A stretch of DNA of 39,001 nucleotides from Hymenopellis radicata (GCA_015501595.1 JADNRX010000486.1:1-39001); one strand, 5' to 3'; positions 1-9,577 are shown, counted from the stretch's first letter. The notes: generated from the letters alone by a model not told the origin. Translations and numbers: made by a program.

Positions 1-491
1 CACAGCCTCTTTCCAGGACCACGACCGGGGACACGCGTGCTGGCAGAGGATTCGGAAGATGATTGATATCAATATCCTTGGGATGGTTGGCTCGCACCTG
101 GCGAGCAAAGACGGTGTGGAGAGCCTGAAGGTATGTGCGCAAACTTCTATCTTTTTGGCAGTCAGCATGTGCTAACAGAACTGTTCAGACGCTACTCGCT
201 CTAGCCAGAGGCATTCTTGACAGCCCCCACGATGCAACGAAGAGACGGATTAAGTTAAATAACAATGCGGTCAAGAAGAGAATCTTTAAACCAAAGGGAG
301 TGCTACAGCTTGCAATCGAGGTTCGTATTCGGTCCCTCAAGTGTACTTGTGTGATTTGCTGATGTGACTTTGGGCAGATGGGTTTCTGCAAGCAGGTACA
401 TGAACACGTCGCGGCCAGCTGGCTCTTGCATGAGAACCAAGCGCATGGCCAGCTCGTAGACGTTGATTCTGAATCTGCTTCTGCAAGCTAA
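1..491 (+). CDS. PUB-domain protein, 3' end of gene (partial)
   Basis: Three exons fit: up to 130, 189-320 and 378-491, with short GT..AG introns at 131-188 and 321-377 and a TAA at 489-491. The reading frame is open to the left window edge, so the gene starts outside. The joined peptide runs from [16 protein letters not shown] through [20 protein letters not shown] and [14 protein letters not shown] to [17 protein letters not shown]. This pattern (a run of helix, then the 'R-I-R-L/K-x-N ... R/K-x-G-x-L-x-L-L/A' core and an 'xGF' turn) is what I know from PUB domains of peptide N-glycanase and UBX-type proteins, which bind p97/Cdc48. The C-terminus after the domain is short and Ser/Glu-rich. 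Domain assignment is from memory of the fold pattern and is moderately sure; protein identity is not. Confidence 0.6.
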
Positions 492-533
492 GACTCGGCC
501 GACGAAAATTTTCAGCTCAAGATCAGCGACGTT

Positions 534-577
534 GTGGGAGAAAATGGCGAACGCGGTGGGAGAAAATGGCGAACGCG
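534..577. repeat. 22-bp direct tandem repeat, two perfect copies
   Basis: The unit beginning GTGGGAGAAAATGGCGAACG occurs at 534-555 and again at 556-577 without a mismatch. It lies just after the stop codon of the PUB-domain gene. A recent local duplication is the simplest reading. Confidence 0.9.
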
Positions 578-847
578 CTGCTATTTTGGACACCTCTCAA
601 GACGCGAAGGAACACCCTCAGCGCCCACCTCACAGAGACTCGTTCTCTCGAGACATCATCCGCTAACAGTGTCAACTCTTCACCTTCCTACAATCATCAT
701 GATGGTTCCCCTCTTCTGAACTCACATCTCCTTCCTGCCCTCGCCGCCGCCGCCGCATACCCACCCTCCATATCACTTCCATTCTCCACTTCCAAGACGG
801 GAGTGTCAGTTCGAAGGCAGTTGGAAAAGATTGACATGCCATCGTTC

Positions 848-1041
848 CTCGGCTGCAGGTCCTTGCGCGCTCATCATTGGGTTAAGAAGCTGTTGGTTGA
901 GACCTTGAAGGAGCTTGGCGAGGTTGTTGGCATCACCGACGATGGTACGAACGATGGTCCGGCTCTAAAGACCGCGAATGTCGGTTTTTCCGTGGGTATT
1001 GCGGGCACAGAAGTCGCTAAGGAAGCCTCCGAATCAGTTTA
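848..1041 (+). pseudogene. P-type Ca2+-ATPase (PMC1-like) fragment
   Basis: The frame from about 881 reads [20 protein letters not shown] then [20 protein letters not shown] and GTEVAKEAS. This is the hinge region of plasma-membrane/vacuolar Ca2+-pumping P-type ATPases, whose hallmark is [12 protein letters not shown] followed by the [12 protein letters not shown] segment. Here the first hallmark residues are changed (ITDDGTND for VTGDGTND) and the sequence just before it, where LARSSPEDK is expected, is scrambled. The frame stops (TAA) at the place where the transmembrane segments should follow. Roughly 55 recognisable residues of a protein that is normally over 1,000 long remain. The frame is open upstream from 566 but the 566-840 part is low-complexity and I cannot tie it to the pump. 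A gene relic. Confidence 0.8.
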
Positions 1042-1157
1042 ACCAGTGGGTAGGTTTGTGCTCATCGTCTGTGCCTTATTGAGCTTCGCTTTAGCTTACT
1101 CGACTCCTACTTGGATGAATTGCATTTGTCTTGTCAACACAAATTGTTCCTAAGTTC

Positions 1158-1211
1158 AGAAGCGAACAGCGGCCTTCGCCGCTGCGCTCATGCTACTCGC
1201 TTTTCGCTTCT
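1158..1211 (+). repeat. Left inverted repeat bracketing the BiP fragment
   Basis: About 54 bp starting AGAAGCGAACAGCGGCCTTC and ending CGCTTTTCGCTTCT. It is itself an imperfect palindrome and is close to the reverse complement of 2205-2257 over its whole length. Confidence 0.8.
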
Positions 1212-1258
1212 GTCATTGGCGACATCACGCTTTTGGTGAAATTGGCTTCGTATGGAGT

Positions 1259-2196
1259 GAATACGGCACTGTTATTAGTATCGGTGAGCACTGTTCTTCC
1301 TCCAAGGCTCTCCTGGCTCCATACTGACTTGCTGTAGATCTTGGAACCACTTACTCTTGTGTTGGGTATGCTTGCCTTTGCTCAACATTTCGCATATGTT
1401 GCTAACCTTTTCCTAGTGTAACGCGCGGTGGACGTGTAGAAATCATCGCCGACGACCTAAGGTCGTCATATGGGTCTCCTTCTCCGACGACGAGCGCCTT
1501 GTTGGTGATTCCGCCGAGAACACCTTCCACTCCAACCCCCGCAATACCATCTTCGACGCTAAGTGTCTTATTGGCCGCAAGATGGACCACCAGAATATCC
1601 AATATAACGTTAAGCACTGGCCCTTCAAAGTCCAGGAGAAGAACAGCAAACCCGCCATCTCTGTCGAGTACAAGGGCGAGACCGACTTCATTCCCAAAGA
1701 GATCTCCGTGGTTCTTACAAAAAATGAAGGAGACTACTGAGGCATATCTTGGTGAGAAGGTTACTGTCCCTGCCTGTGAGTATCAATCATCTCGCTCTTG
1801 TTTCGCGCGTCGTTGATACCTCTCATAGACTTCAACGACGCTCAGCGTCAGGCCACCAAGGACGCTGGTCTCGTGGTCCTCCGTATCATCAACGAGCCTA
1901 CCGCAGGGCGGCGAATGCCAGATCACCGTCTATGATCTCGGTGGTGGAACTTTCGATGTCTCCTTCCTCTCCATCGAGGACGGTGTCTTCGAGGTCTTAG
2001 GATACCGCTGGTGACACTCATCTTCATCTTGGTAGTGAAGATTTCGACAACCGTGTCATTGACTACCTCGTCAAAGCCGTACAAGAAGAATACTGGCACC
2101 GACGTTACCAGCAACCTCCATGCCATGGGTACACTGAAGAGGGAGGTCGAGAAGGACAAACGAACGCTCTCCAACCAGCAGAGCACCTGTATTGAA
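1259..2196 (+). pseudogene. BiP/Kar2-type Hsp70 gene fragment, unprocessed, with frameshifts
   Basis: Recognisable pieces in order: EYGTVISIDLGTTYSCVG (exon end 1283, intron 1284-1337, exon 1338-1365, intron 1366-1416), TRGGRVEIIADD, SDDERLVGDSAENTFHSN, FDAKCLIGRKM, KHWPFKV, KMKETTEAYLGEKVTVPA, intron 1776-1828, [112 protein letters not shown] and KHWPFKV point to the ER chaperone BiP/Kar2 rather than cytosolic Ssa. Introns are kept, so this is not a retrocopy. Several small deletions break the frame: the segment after IIADD is lost, THAV before the VTVPA strand is missing, and the AAAIAYGLDKK segment after INEPTA is missing. Only the N-terminal nucleotide-binding domain is present and it ends about 9 bp before the right inverted repeat. 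Confidence 0.9.
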
Positions 2197-2204
2197 GGAG
2201 GTTT

Positions 2205-2257
2205 GAAGCGAACAGCGAGCAGAGCGAGCGCAGCGGCAAAAGCCGCTGTTCGCTTCT
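2205..2257 (-). repeat. Right inverted repeat bracketing the BiP fragment
   Basis: About 53 bp starting GAAGCGAACAGCGAGCAGAG and ending GCCGCTGTTCGCTTCT; the reverse complement matches 1158-1211 with a handful of mismatches. It folds on itself (GAAGCGAACAGCG with CGCTGTTCGCTTC). No clear target-site duplication is visible outside the two arms. Confidence 0.8.
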
Positions 2258-2335
2258 GATTTATCGTAGTAGTAAAAGTGAACTCTGAATTCGTAGTAAC
2301 GTAGCAGTAAAGTGTGAGTGTGAATACAACCGAAT

Positions 2336-3784
2336 TCAATTTTGTGATGTTATGAAGATTGCCTTCGGTTCCCAAAGCAGACGTTGTGGAGCCGCATCTA
2401 CTCCTTCCCAATTCTTCATCAACTCTTCCTTCGATTGTTGTGTGGTCCGTTGCCCGACTAGTTTTGAACCAACTGCTTTGATCAGATCGGCAGGGATTTC
2501 AAGGGTGATGCGGGTCTCGCACTGCGACCTTTTGCAGTGTTTAGTCTTTACTGATGCAATAACAAACGAGTAGAGAGCCATTGAAGACTCCACTACCTCC
2601 CCGTCATTAACAAGAATATCCCGAATCAGCTCTCGAACGGCAAGCCCGATAAAGATGTGCTTGTCGAAGTCGTTGAGAATCCCGCCTGAGACGCCCACGA
2701 GAAATGAACCTCTGCAAACCGAGCAAGGCTGGGAATCGAGGGTGGCTTCCAGTTGAGGCATACGAGTGGATCTAACGGAGATGTATGTGGCGTCAGATAC
2801 AAGGCAAGAATTGTGGGATTGGGGAAGTCTGCTGGAACTGCGGCGACGAGATCAGGATGTTGACAAGTGAGGGTGCCTTCAGGATTATCTCTCAAGATGG
2901 TCCTGAGGTCACTGCGCCATTGTGTGAAGAAATTTGGCCATTCTTCAATGGGAAGAACTTGTAGACCATACATCAGGCGAGGCCCAAGATCGGTATGTGT
3001 AAGCTCAACCGCTGTCTTGATTCCACAGCCCATAATGCCATCCTAGATAAATCAATTCAGTGTCGCATACAGTCACAAATACATAGAACAAACCGCGTAG
3101 TCACCTCCACTCAGAAGAGCAATGAGTATCAAGTTGGCACGCGTAAAGTTGTCCTCAGCTAGCGCCGATGCTGAGTAGCTTGAGATCTGGATTGAATCAG
3201 AAGTCTTGTTGACTCCGGTTCTGTGATAGGTGTTTGAGCATCCGGCATAGGACAGGAAGCAAGTATCCTCACACACGAAGTACTCGGTCAGCGCCAAAAA
3301 TAAGAGTATCAACATCGGTTGATAGAACAGCATCAATGATCCCTAATTGTGACAAGGCAGCAAGCTGTGCCTCAGCTTCACCTGGAGCCTAAAGGACTGT
3401 GAATCAGAATAATGTACAGGTCCTTAAATAGGTACGTACTACTTGCCAGTCAAATCCCAGGATTTCGAGCAACTGCCGAAAGTTCTGCTCATCAGGAAGC
3501 AGTTGATGTTTAACAACATTGTGACGCTTCGTTGCAGGACGTTGGGGACCATCAAATACAAAGAAGGGAATAATGGGAAGTCGAAATAAGCGCCCGCACT
3601 GGCGATACAGGGATATCATAGCATCGCCTCCGTGGTGAGCAGCATATGGCGAAGCCAAAGCCTGTCGCAACCAGATGCTGAACAGATTCAGCACGAGCAC
3701 TGCGTTACATTTGAGATGACTTACCTTGCATCAACACTTAAGCGCATAGCGCGTTGGTCTCCGGGATTGCGCTTAAAGCCATGT
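2336..3784 (-). CDS. GEN1/XPG-family PIN-domain nuclease-like protein, first exon not found
   Basis: Read on the minus strand. Exon 3784-3725 gives GFKRNPGDQRAMRLSVDA; after a GT..AG intron, exon 3677-3440 gives IWLRQALAS, HHGGDAMISLYRQ and LPIIPFFVFDGPQRPATKRH; after intron 3439-3389 the next exon opens with APGEAEAQLAALSQLGIIDA and VLSTDVDTLIFGADRV; later come ALLSGGDYA, then GIMGCGIKTAVELT after an intron. These are the XPG N- and I-region signatures: the acidic metal ligands D (VDAS), E-x-E (GEAEAQ), DVD and GGDY are all there. The family cuts branched DNA (Holliday junctions or flaps) and is expanded in Agaricomycetes. The expected opening exon (MGxxGLWxxL) is not in any frame upstream, and the C-terminal part (VRELIRDILVNDGEVVESSM to the stop at 2336) needs a 50-bp intron near 2650-2700. 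Either the gene has lost its start or the first exon is unusual. Confidence 0.75.
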
Positions 3785-3901
3785 CTGTTGAAGAGTGAGG
3801 AAGAGTTTGGTCAGAATTCAAAAGAGGCACGTGACTGCTTTCAAACCCGTCACACAGCGAGACAGAAAGCAAACAACCGAATAAAATAACTATACTAACT
3901 T

Positions 3902-5318
3902 TTACAAATCCCGCAGGAAAACTAGCATACCCTTGCTTCCCCCGTGGTTCTCCATATCCTCAAGCCGCCTCTGAACTGCCGGATTTTCAACATGCACCTG
4001 AAGAAGGCGGTGACCCTCCTCAATCTCGCGGAGCCAAGTCGGTTCGATTCCGATAGCATGCGAAATTGTCTTGCGGAAAATGCGCCGGTTCTACAAGGTT
4101 CAAATGTCAAAGAAGTACTCCCCGTATCAGAGGACCAGACTTGCCGTTTCCGGATTACGAGCATCTCCATACTCTTCAAGAATTTTCACAACAAAACTCC
4201 AGTACTCCGGGATAGATGGATTCAGTACTACACGATGTCGAAGAGCTTTGAACGCCGGGTATTCAGGTTTTGCAAGAATCTGACTCTTCATGTACCTGAC
4301 ATCAGCATCCATCCGCTCACGTACGATGTCAAGAGGCTTGTCGGTTGGCTTGAGCACAGATCCTTCTACTATAAGGAAGAAGTGAATTAGATAATCGGCT
4401 GTTGTGGAGATTGGAAACACACCGATGTTGGAAGTACCGTTATCTTCGTCGCCTCTTGTCGACGTTGCAAACAGGCTCATTTGCACCCTATTACTTGGTT
4501 AGTTTGAAGGAAATAGAAAGCGAAGGTAAACCCACTTACAGCCTCCACAACAAGATGAAGGCCATCCAAGAGTTGCACAGTCAGTGTTTCGAACGAGACA
4601 TCAGCATCGTAGAGGCCCACAGGACCTTCCGCAAAATACTCGATGAATTCGGGTTTGACCGCATCAGGAACACCAACACGTATCGTAGTATCTGCGAGGA
4701 AGAAGCAAAGGCAGAAAAGCAAGCGGTAAGCATGACTTACGAAGATCTGCACCATGATATGCATCAATCCAGTCGCTAAGAGCAATCAAAACTTCATCAG
4801 TCGTAATACGACACATTCCCGGCTGACAGCCGACACGTTGCTCAGGCAAAACTGGGAGTCGTTCGATGGTCTTTCGAATGTGGTTTGGATTGATGCCGTC
4901 TGTCAAGTAAACAAGCAGATTCTGTTTGGAATGTGAATGTATTGATGAAGACACCAACAGACAATAAATACAGACCACTTTGCTTATTGCATGCAGCTGT
5001 AGTGCCAACAAATTCTGAACGTAGTTAATGTAATACCAGCGCAACTCGGCAGCGACTCACCGGAACGTCTGACACCGGAATCCGTTGGTATTCGGAATCG
5101 ACAAGCGTCCTCGCAAGCGTCTCCTTCTTGACGTGTGACAGGCTGAGCCGCATGAGAGTATGAGTATTTCCATTCACAAAAGGCCACAGGTTAGGTTGAG
5201 CGCGAGCGATGGCAACAAGCTCCGCGTTAGAGAGTTCTTCAAAAGTAATGTTCAGAATGAATGAATTTGAGAAATCAGAGGCCTACATCAGCTCCTGCAG
5301 CATCCACTTCGCGGCCAT
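3902..5318 (-). CDS. Unrecognised multi-exon protein
   Basis: Start codon at 5318-5316 (MAAKWMLQEL), stop TAA at 3904-3902. Exon pieces in order on the minus strand: ELSNAELVAIARAQPNLWPF ... SEYQRIPVSDVP (about 5240-5062), DGINPNHIRKTIERLP ... ALSDWIDAYHGADL (about 4904-4742), TIRVGVPDAVKPEFIEYFAE ... LLDGLHLVVEA (about 4691-4540), QMSLFATSTRGDEDNG ... NPETASLVL (about 4486-4127), and NRRIFRKTISHAIGIEP ... MENHGGSKGMLVFLRDL. Junctions have GT..AG ends (for example GTAAGTCATGC..CGCAG and GTAAGTGGG..AATAG). The join between the first short exon and the second is not clean in frame. I recognise no domain; the protein looks soluble and helical. It ends about 120 bp upstream of the nuclease gene on the same strand, so the two could have been one transcription unit or a misjoined pair. 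Confidence 0.55.
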
Positions 5319-5340
5319 AGTCAGTGTATCAGATGGCGGT

Positions 5341-5664
5341 CATTGAAGTCGGGATATGATAATCGAAATGACAACATGAGTCTCGTTGAGGCGGCCTGGA
5401 GGGGAGAAGAGCGTTCAGAGTGAGCGGTTTCCGGAGTCCTGACGTGGTCAGAAGAGCCGCCACATGTTCTTGTAATACCCGTCCCATTTTCTTGTGATAA
5501 CCGTCCCATTCAATTCAGGTCTGACTTTTGGAAACCAGTTCAGATCCTATTTCTGGCGCCACGGGTTGAATGAAAAAGACTTGTTGGCGGATAGGGGGGA
5601 GAGACGCAGAAACGAAGGATGGAGAGACAGTCGGGAGGACCTCTCGTATCGGTATTTGTAGGGC
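5341..5664. other. No gene seen; short direct repeats and retroelement-like scrap
   Basis: This stretch lies between the unrecognised minus gene and DIRS copy A. It holds two near copies of TTCTTGTAATACCCGTCCCA (about 5466 and 5490, the second reading TTCTTGTGATAACCGTCCCA). It also holds TGGCGCCACGGGTTGAATG near 5555, which resembles primer-site sequence of Gypsy elements, but no LTR pair or ORF supports that. Confidence 0.4.
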
Positions 5665-6044
5665 GGATTTGCTCTCACCTTCTTAGCTCCTTGGATAGTA
5701 GCTTGGACGAGTGCAGATGCACGAGCGTCAGTAAAGTGAGGAAAGAACTCTTTGAGGAAATGTTTCGCGCCAGACAAGTATTTTGGAGCAGAAGCAATGA
5801 ATTGTGATGTGTACGCAATGTAACGAGATAAGGTCTCCAGAGTAGGTTCCAAAGACAGGTTATGTGTTTTACAGAAGTATGCGTAATCTCTGGTACCCGT
5901 AGAGTAATTAAGACGTGTAGAAGTCTCAATAGCATGGGCCTGCAAGTATAAGACAAGTTCATCTAGTTTCTGCAAGTCCATGGATGGGCGAGGGGGACGG
6001 GTGCGTCTCCCCTCACCCAATGCCTCTAAAAGCAATCTCTCCAT
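5665..6044 (-). pseudogene. DIRS tyrosine recombinase, N-terminal fragment (copy A)
   Basis: Opens with MERLLLEALGEG at 6044 and continues with MDLQKLDELVLYLQAHAIET, RLNYSTGTRDYAYFCKTHN, LSRYIAYTSQFIASAPKYL and HFTDARASALVQATIQGAKK. This is the helical core-binding domain of the recombinase. Its start codon overlaps the last 32 bp of the RT/RNase H frame. The catalytic domain with its R, H-x-x-R and Y is absent because the element ends here. This copy keeps the 10 bp whose loss frameshifts copy B at the APKYLSG segment. Confidence 0.85.
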
Positions 6045-7950
6045 CGCACTGGCAGGAGCTCTCCATAACGCGGATGCGGTAGGAGGGAAACTGTTTCTGG
6101 AAGTCAGAGAACAGCAAGCGGGACAACATGTCTGCCATCACATTGTCAACCCCGCGGATGTGCCTCACACGTACATCAATGCCTGTACGCATGACAATGT
6201 CTGCAATAGCAAGGAGGATAGCATTGTGACTCGACTGAGAAGCAGCCAGAGTATCGAACACTGAGACGGAGTCGAGGCTGTCAGAATGAATCAACAGCGT
6301 ACAAGGTGGATAGGAACGAGAGGCGGCATGATGGACAGCACATAAGATAGCTAACAGCTCTCTGAAGAAGGTATCAACTCCAGTTGTAGTTCGGAGTCGA
6401 TAGCAAAAGCCATTTCCAGCGTATACAAAGGAAAGGCCCAGATTGCTAGCATCTGTCCAACAGACCATATCAGCCTCTGTATCATCCCAAGCCTGCGCAT
6501 TGACGAAGCGCACTCCGATACAGTGTCGCAATGCATTGACAAACCAAGTGAGGTCAGATCTAACCTCAAGGTTCAATGGAATGCCTTTGTACTGCAGGGT
6601 TTTACCGCTGATCTTGCGGTAGAGCTCTGTAAGTGCTGGCCATGCCCAAGGCAGCACATTCAAAGCCCAGTTGAGATAACCACCCAAGGAGAGCCATTCC
6701 TTGAGAGGAGGTTTGACAACAGACAAGAACGACTCGATTCTAGTGATCATATCTGTGATGGAGTCTGGAGTGAGGGAAATGGAGCCGTAGATGGCATCAA
6801 GCCAGAAACCAATAATCTTGAGCTGACGACCGTGCTCTTGCTTCTTGTCCTCATAGGGAATGCCAAGAGAGTCCCACAAGAGAAGAAGCTGGACTTGACG
6901 ATGTGGACGTCGCTGTCCATGAAAGAGTACTAGATTGCGACTGGTGTCCCAGCCGTAGTAGTTGTCAATGTAGTCATGCAAGCCGAGTACGTCAAGTTCC
7001 CAAGCGATCCAGTTAACCAGACCGGAGAACGAGCACCAGCAGTATGGAGATGCACGACTTCCAAAGATGAGACGGCGCATAATATAATGGCGACCGTCAA
7101 CAATGACAACCTGCTGCAGTTGCCAGATGGGATGAACAGGGAGATTGAGGAATGCCTTCGAGATGTCACTCTTGAAGAGCAGGATTTCCTCGTGAGGGTG
7201 AGTTTGAAGGACGTCATGCAGTATCTGCCCAAAGGAGTGCATGTCGTCGTACTTCACTTTTGCATCCTCTCTCGCAATGCCCTCATTAAGACCATTGCCA
7301 GTATGGTCCATGACGACACGTGGTTTACCTTTCTGCCACACCACAAACATGGGTGACAGGCGCATACCAGGCAGGAGCTTAAAGCCCTCTGGAAGCGCAG
7401 ATGACCAGTGACCCGCAGCGACTTCTTGATCACAGTGTTTGCGCAGCTCAGTGAGATTACGCTCCTCAGTAGAGTAATTGTCTTTGATCTGCTCTTTGAG
7501 GTGCGCTTCCCACTCACCGTCATGCAATGGCCAAAACCCTTCACGAAGCGAACGAGTAATAGACTTCACAAAGGGTTGATTGGGATAGCCCTGGAGTTCG
7601 TCCTTGCGGTGAGGGTAGATAAGCCCAACACCGGTGGCATACGCATCAAAGACGCGTGTCCACTCGGACTCTTGAGTGAGAGTCCGGCGCGCAGAGACGT
7701 GGTCCTTGCGGATGAGCACAAAGCCCCCAGCAAAGTCCTTCGTGTCCTCTTGCTGATTCGTGCCAGAGTGGATCGAGGCATAGAGTTTCTCAAAATCCAC
7801 GTACTGGTCCAGCACGATTGAGCGCCAGAGAGAGCGTGCAAACGGGTCATGGAGTGACTGCGTCTGACACACATTGATGATAGCGTCGACATCCTTATCA
7901 TTGGTAAAGAGCCTGGAGTAGCTGCAGTAGTAGCAGCCGAGAGTCAGCAT
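6013..7950 (-). CDS. DIRS Gag(part)-RT-RNase H fused open frame, 645 codons (copy A)
   Basis: One open frame joins a piece of Gag (RLFTNDKDVDAIINVCQTQS ... LIYPHRKDELQGY) directly to the RT region (NQPFVKSITRSLREGFWP). RT motifs follow: RLSPMFVVWQKGKPRVVMD, motif A LLFKSDISKAFLNLP, motif B-like FGSRASPYCWCS, and the catalytic loop, which here reads YIDNYYG where the other copies read YMDDYYG. The RNase H domain has WTDAS, RELLAI, IHSDS and VDNVMADMLSR, the expected D-E-D-D positions. The fusion is a product of two deletions, not the native layout: in copies B and C Gag and RT are separate. The D-to-N change at the RT active site should abolish activity even though the frame is open. The end is also shifted by a 10-bp deletion near 6044-6060. 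Confidence 0.85.
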   Translation of the reverse strand: MLTLGCYYCSYSRLFTNDKDVDAIINVCQTQSLHDPFARSLWRSIVLDQYVDFEKLYASIHSGTNQQEDTKDFAGGFVLIRKDHVSARRTLTQESEWTRVFDAYATGVGLIYPHRKDELQGYPNQPFVKSITRSLREGFWPLHDGEWEAHLKEQIKDNYSTEERNLTELRKHCDQEVAAGHWSSALPEGFKLLPGMRLSPMFVVWQKGKPRVVMDHTGNGLNEGIAREDAKVKYDDMHSFGQILHDVLQTHPHEEILLFKSDISKAFLNLPVHPIWQLQQVVIVDGRHYIMRRLIFGSRASPYCWCSFSGLVNWIAWELDVLGLHDYIDNYYGWDTSRNLVLFHGQRRPHRQVQLLLLWDSLGIPYEDKKQEHGRQLKIIGFWLDAIYGSISLTPDSITDMITRIESFLSVVKPPLKEWLSLGGYLNWALNVLPWAWPALTELYRKISGKTLQYKGIPLNLEVRSDLTWFVNALRHCIGVRFVNAQAWDDTEADMVCWTDASNLGLSFVYAGNGFCYRLRTTTGVDTFFRELLAILCAVHHAASRSYPPCTLLIHSDSLDSVSVFDTLAASQSSHNAILLAIADIVMRTGIDVRVRHIRGVDNVMADMLSRLLFSDFQKQFPSYRIRVMESSCQCDGEIAFRGIG

Positions 7951-7971
7951 TTAGTCAAACAATGCAGATTT

Positions 7972-8125
7972 TTGACCAAATGATAATTTGACTCGGTTTG
8001 ACTCGGTTAAGCTAACTGAGTGGACTCCCTGAAGCAAGGAGTTAGGTATAGGGGTATGGAGAGGTGTGGGGCATGCAGAGGCCTCTGAAAATGCTCCCTA
8101 CCCTTGGAATCCGCATTTACATCGA
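7972..8125 (-). repeat. DIRS terminal repeat (copy A, 5' end)
   Basis: About 150 bp matching the ends of all other copies: TCGATGTAAATGC at the tip (8125 inward), an AGAGGCCTCT palindrome, a hairpin of the type ACTCCCTG-loop-CAGGGAGT (here weakened to CCTTG), and two CGAGTCAAA repeats. Confidence 0.9.
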
Positions 8126-9094
8126 ACCTCAACGAGTCCGACGCGAGTCAGACTCGCGACTCAGGACGTGAGTACTCACATCCAAAAAGATCCTGCTCAG
8201 ACTCGCGTCGCACTCGACTCGCGATGACTCGTGAGTATCTGCGAGTCATCACCTCGAGTCCGAGTCACCTCGGATACTCATAAGTACTCGCGAGTCCGTA
8301 CAGCCATACACTCCTCAGTATTCATGCTCAGCGAGCATCCCCGGGCAATGGCATGGGAACAGTCAGCTGGGCATGAGGATGGGGTGGGGGTGATGGTGAA
8401 AAGGGAAGGAAATGGTGGTAAGAGAAGGAAATGGTGGTAGTAGTGGAGGGAGTGGATGTGGTAGTGGAGGGAGTCATTGTGGTCGTCGTGTCCTCCTCTG
8501 CTCGTGTCCTTCACTTCATCTCATCCTCCTCTCCATCTCATACTCCTCTCCATTGCGTCGTTGTCGTGTTGCTGTCCTCCTGGTCGTCGTTGGGTCTGTT
8601 GCCATGGTCTTGTCATTGTCGTGTCTGTGCTGCTGTCATAAAGACAGCAGCAGCACGTCCGGCACAGAGCCAGGGCCCAAATCCGCAGTCCAAAGGCTGC
8701 CCGACAATCGTCGGGGCAGCAGGAGCGACAATCGTCGCATCCTAGGTGGTCGAGGTGGTGGGAGGAAGAAAGAGAAATGACTCGATCAGACGCTTACGCG
8801 TCCTTTCAGATCTCAGGCTGGATCGCCGGATCAGGCAAAATAGTTGTGCATGGCTCGTTTGAGCTGCGCATTAGTCTGTTTAACTTAGTAAAAATTTGTA
8901 AATTTAGGTAAAATACATAGCTAAATATTTGCAAGTCATCATATGATGACTCGCAGTCGGCAGAGCCTACTCAGACTCACAACTAGACTCGTAACTATGT
9001 GACTCGCGAATTACGCGAGTTCGAACTCCGAGGTGCCCGAGGCGAGTCGAGTCACCAGATGACTCGGTGACTCGGTGACTCGTTGAGGTCTCTA
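8122..9094. mobile_element. hAT-like non-autonomous element with GACTCGCGAGTC-type subterminal repeats
   Basis: The right end reads inward (reverse complement) as TAGAGACCTCAACGAGTCAC and the left end as ACCTCAACGAGTCCGACGCG, so the inverted ends match over ACCTCAACGAGTC. Within about 180 bp of each end there are many copies of GACTCG/CGAGTC in both orientations. The core holds C/G-skewed tracts, a long hairpin (GTGCTGCTGTC ... GACAGCAGC, about 8626-8657), GCGAC-AATC-GTCGC hairpins (about 8698-8740), and an AT-rich part with ACGCTTACGCGT, GATCGCCGGATC, AATAGTTG and AAAATTTGTAAATTTA that also occurs in the element at 20147-21283. No long ORF with a transposase. The left tip abuts the DIRS copy A end at TCGA and no 8-bp duplication is visible, so the left end is probably trimmed. 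Confidence 0.7.
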
Positions 9095-9577
9095 TCTTCT
9101 GTTGATCAATGCTCTGTGTTCATTTATAACAGTGTGCCTACTTGCTCTTACACTTCCGCCCATTCTATTTTCCTCTCGTCCAGTATGCCTAAATGCAAGC
9201 GAGAAAATTCGACCATCGACGCTGAAGAAGACGACGTGAACAGGACGGAAAGCGACATTGACGAGGAAGAGCATGACACACTGGTGAGTCCGTACTCTGA
9301 TGTACTAACACGGACATCTTTAAACACTTGCCAGAATGAACCATTGCCACAGAGTAAAACAGTCAAGGTATCTGTGTAATAAACGCACAAATAGCATACA
9401 CTGATCTTTATGCAGAAGCCTGATATGACTGAGAACGTACATGCATTGGGAAACGATACGTGAAATAGTCTGATGCGTGACCAGACACCCAAAAAGTGCG
9501 GAAGGAAGCTAGCCGCAGAACAGATGCCATGTCGCGGTAAACCGGATGATTATGATGAGGTGGGTCATACACATTAA

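Larger units (their letters stand above)
5665..8125 (-). mobile_element. DIRS-type retrotransposon, copy A (internally deleted, 3' truncated)
   Basis: Reading on the minus strand from 8125: terminal repeat starting TCGATGTAAATGCGGATTCC, about 60 bp of leader, then a direct jump (near 7912) into the middle of Gag, a second jump (near 7587) from Gag into the reverse transcriptase region, the RT and RNase H domains, and the first ~125 codons of the tyrosine recombinase before homology to the other copies stops at about 5665. The combination of RT, RNase H and a tyrosine recombinase instead of a DDE integrase defines the DIRS order. Two large deletions and loss of the recombinase catalytic part make it non-functional. 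Confidence 0.9.

Noticed and set aside
5466..5580. Possible Gypsy LTR remnant (TGTAATACCCG-like repeats and TGGCGCC primer-like site)
   Set aside because: No second LTR, no polypurine tract and no gag/pol similarity nearby; the two short matches are too weak alone.
7912..7912. Deletions in DIRS copy A as spliced introns (retrotransposed mRNA)
   Set aside because: The sequence missing relative to copy B does not begin with GT and end with AG at either junction; the second junction instead shows a short microhomology.
8412..8780. 104-122-codon frames in the element at 8122-9094
   Set aside because: Val/Ser/Cys-rich translations of GGT/GTC repeats; not a transposase and not shared with the sister element at 20147.
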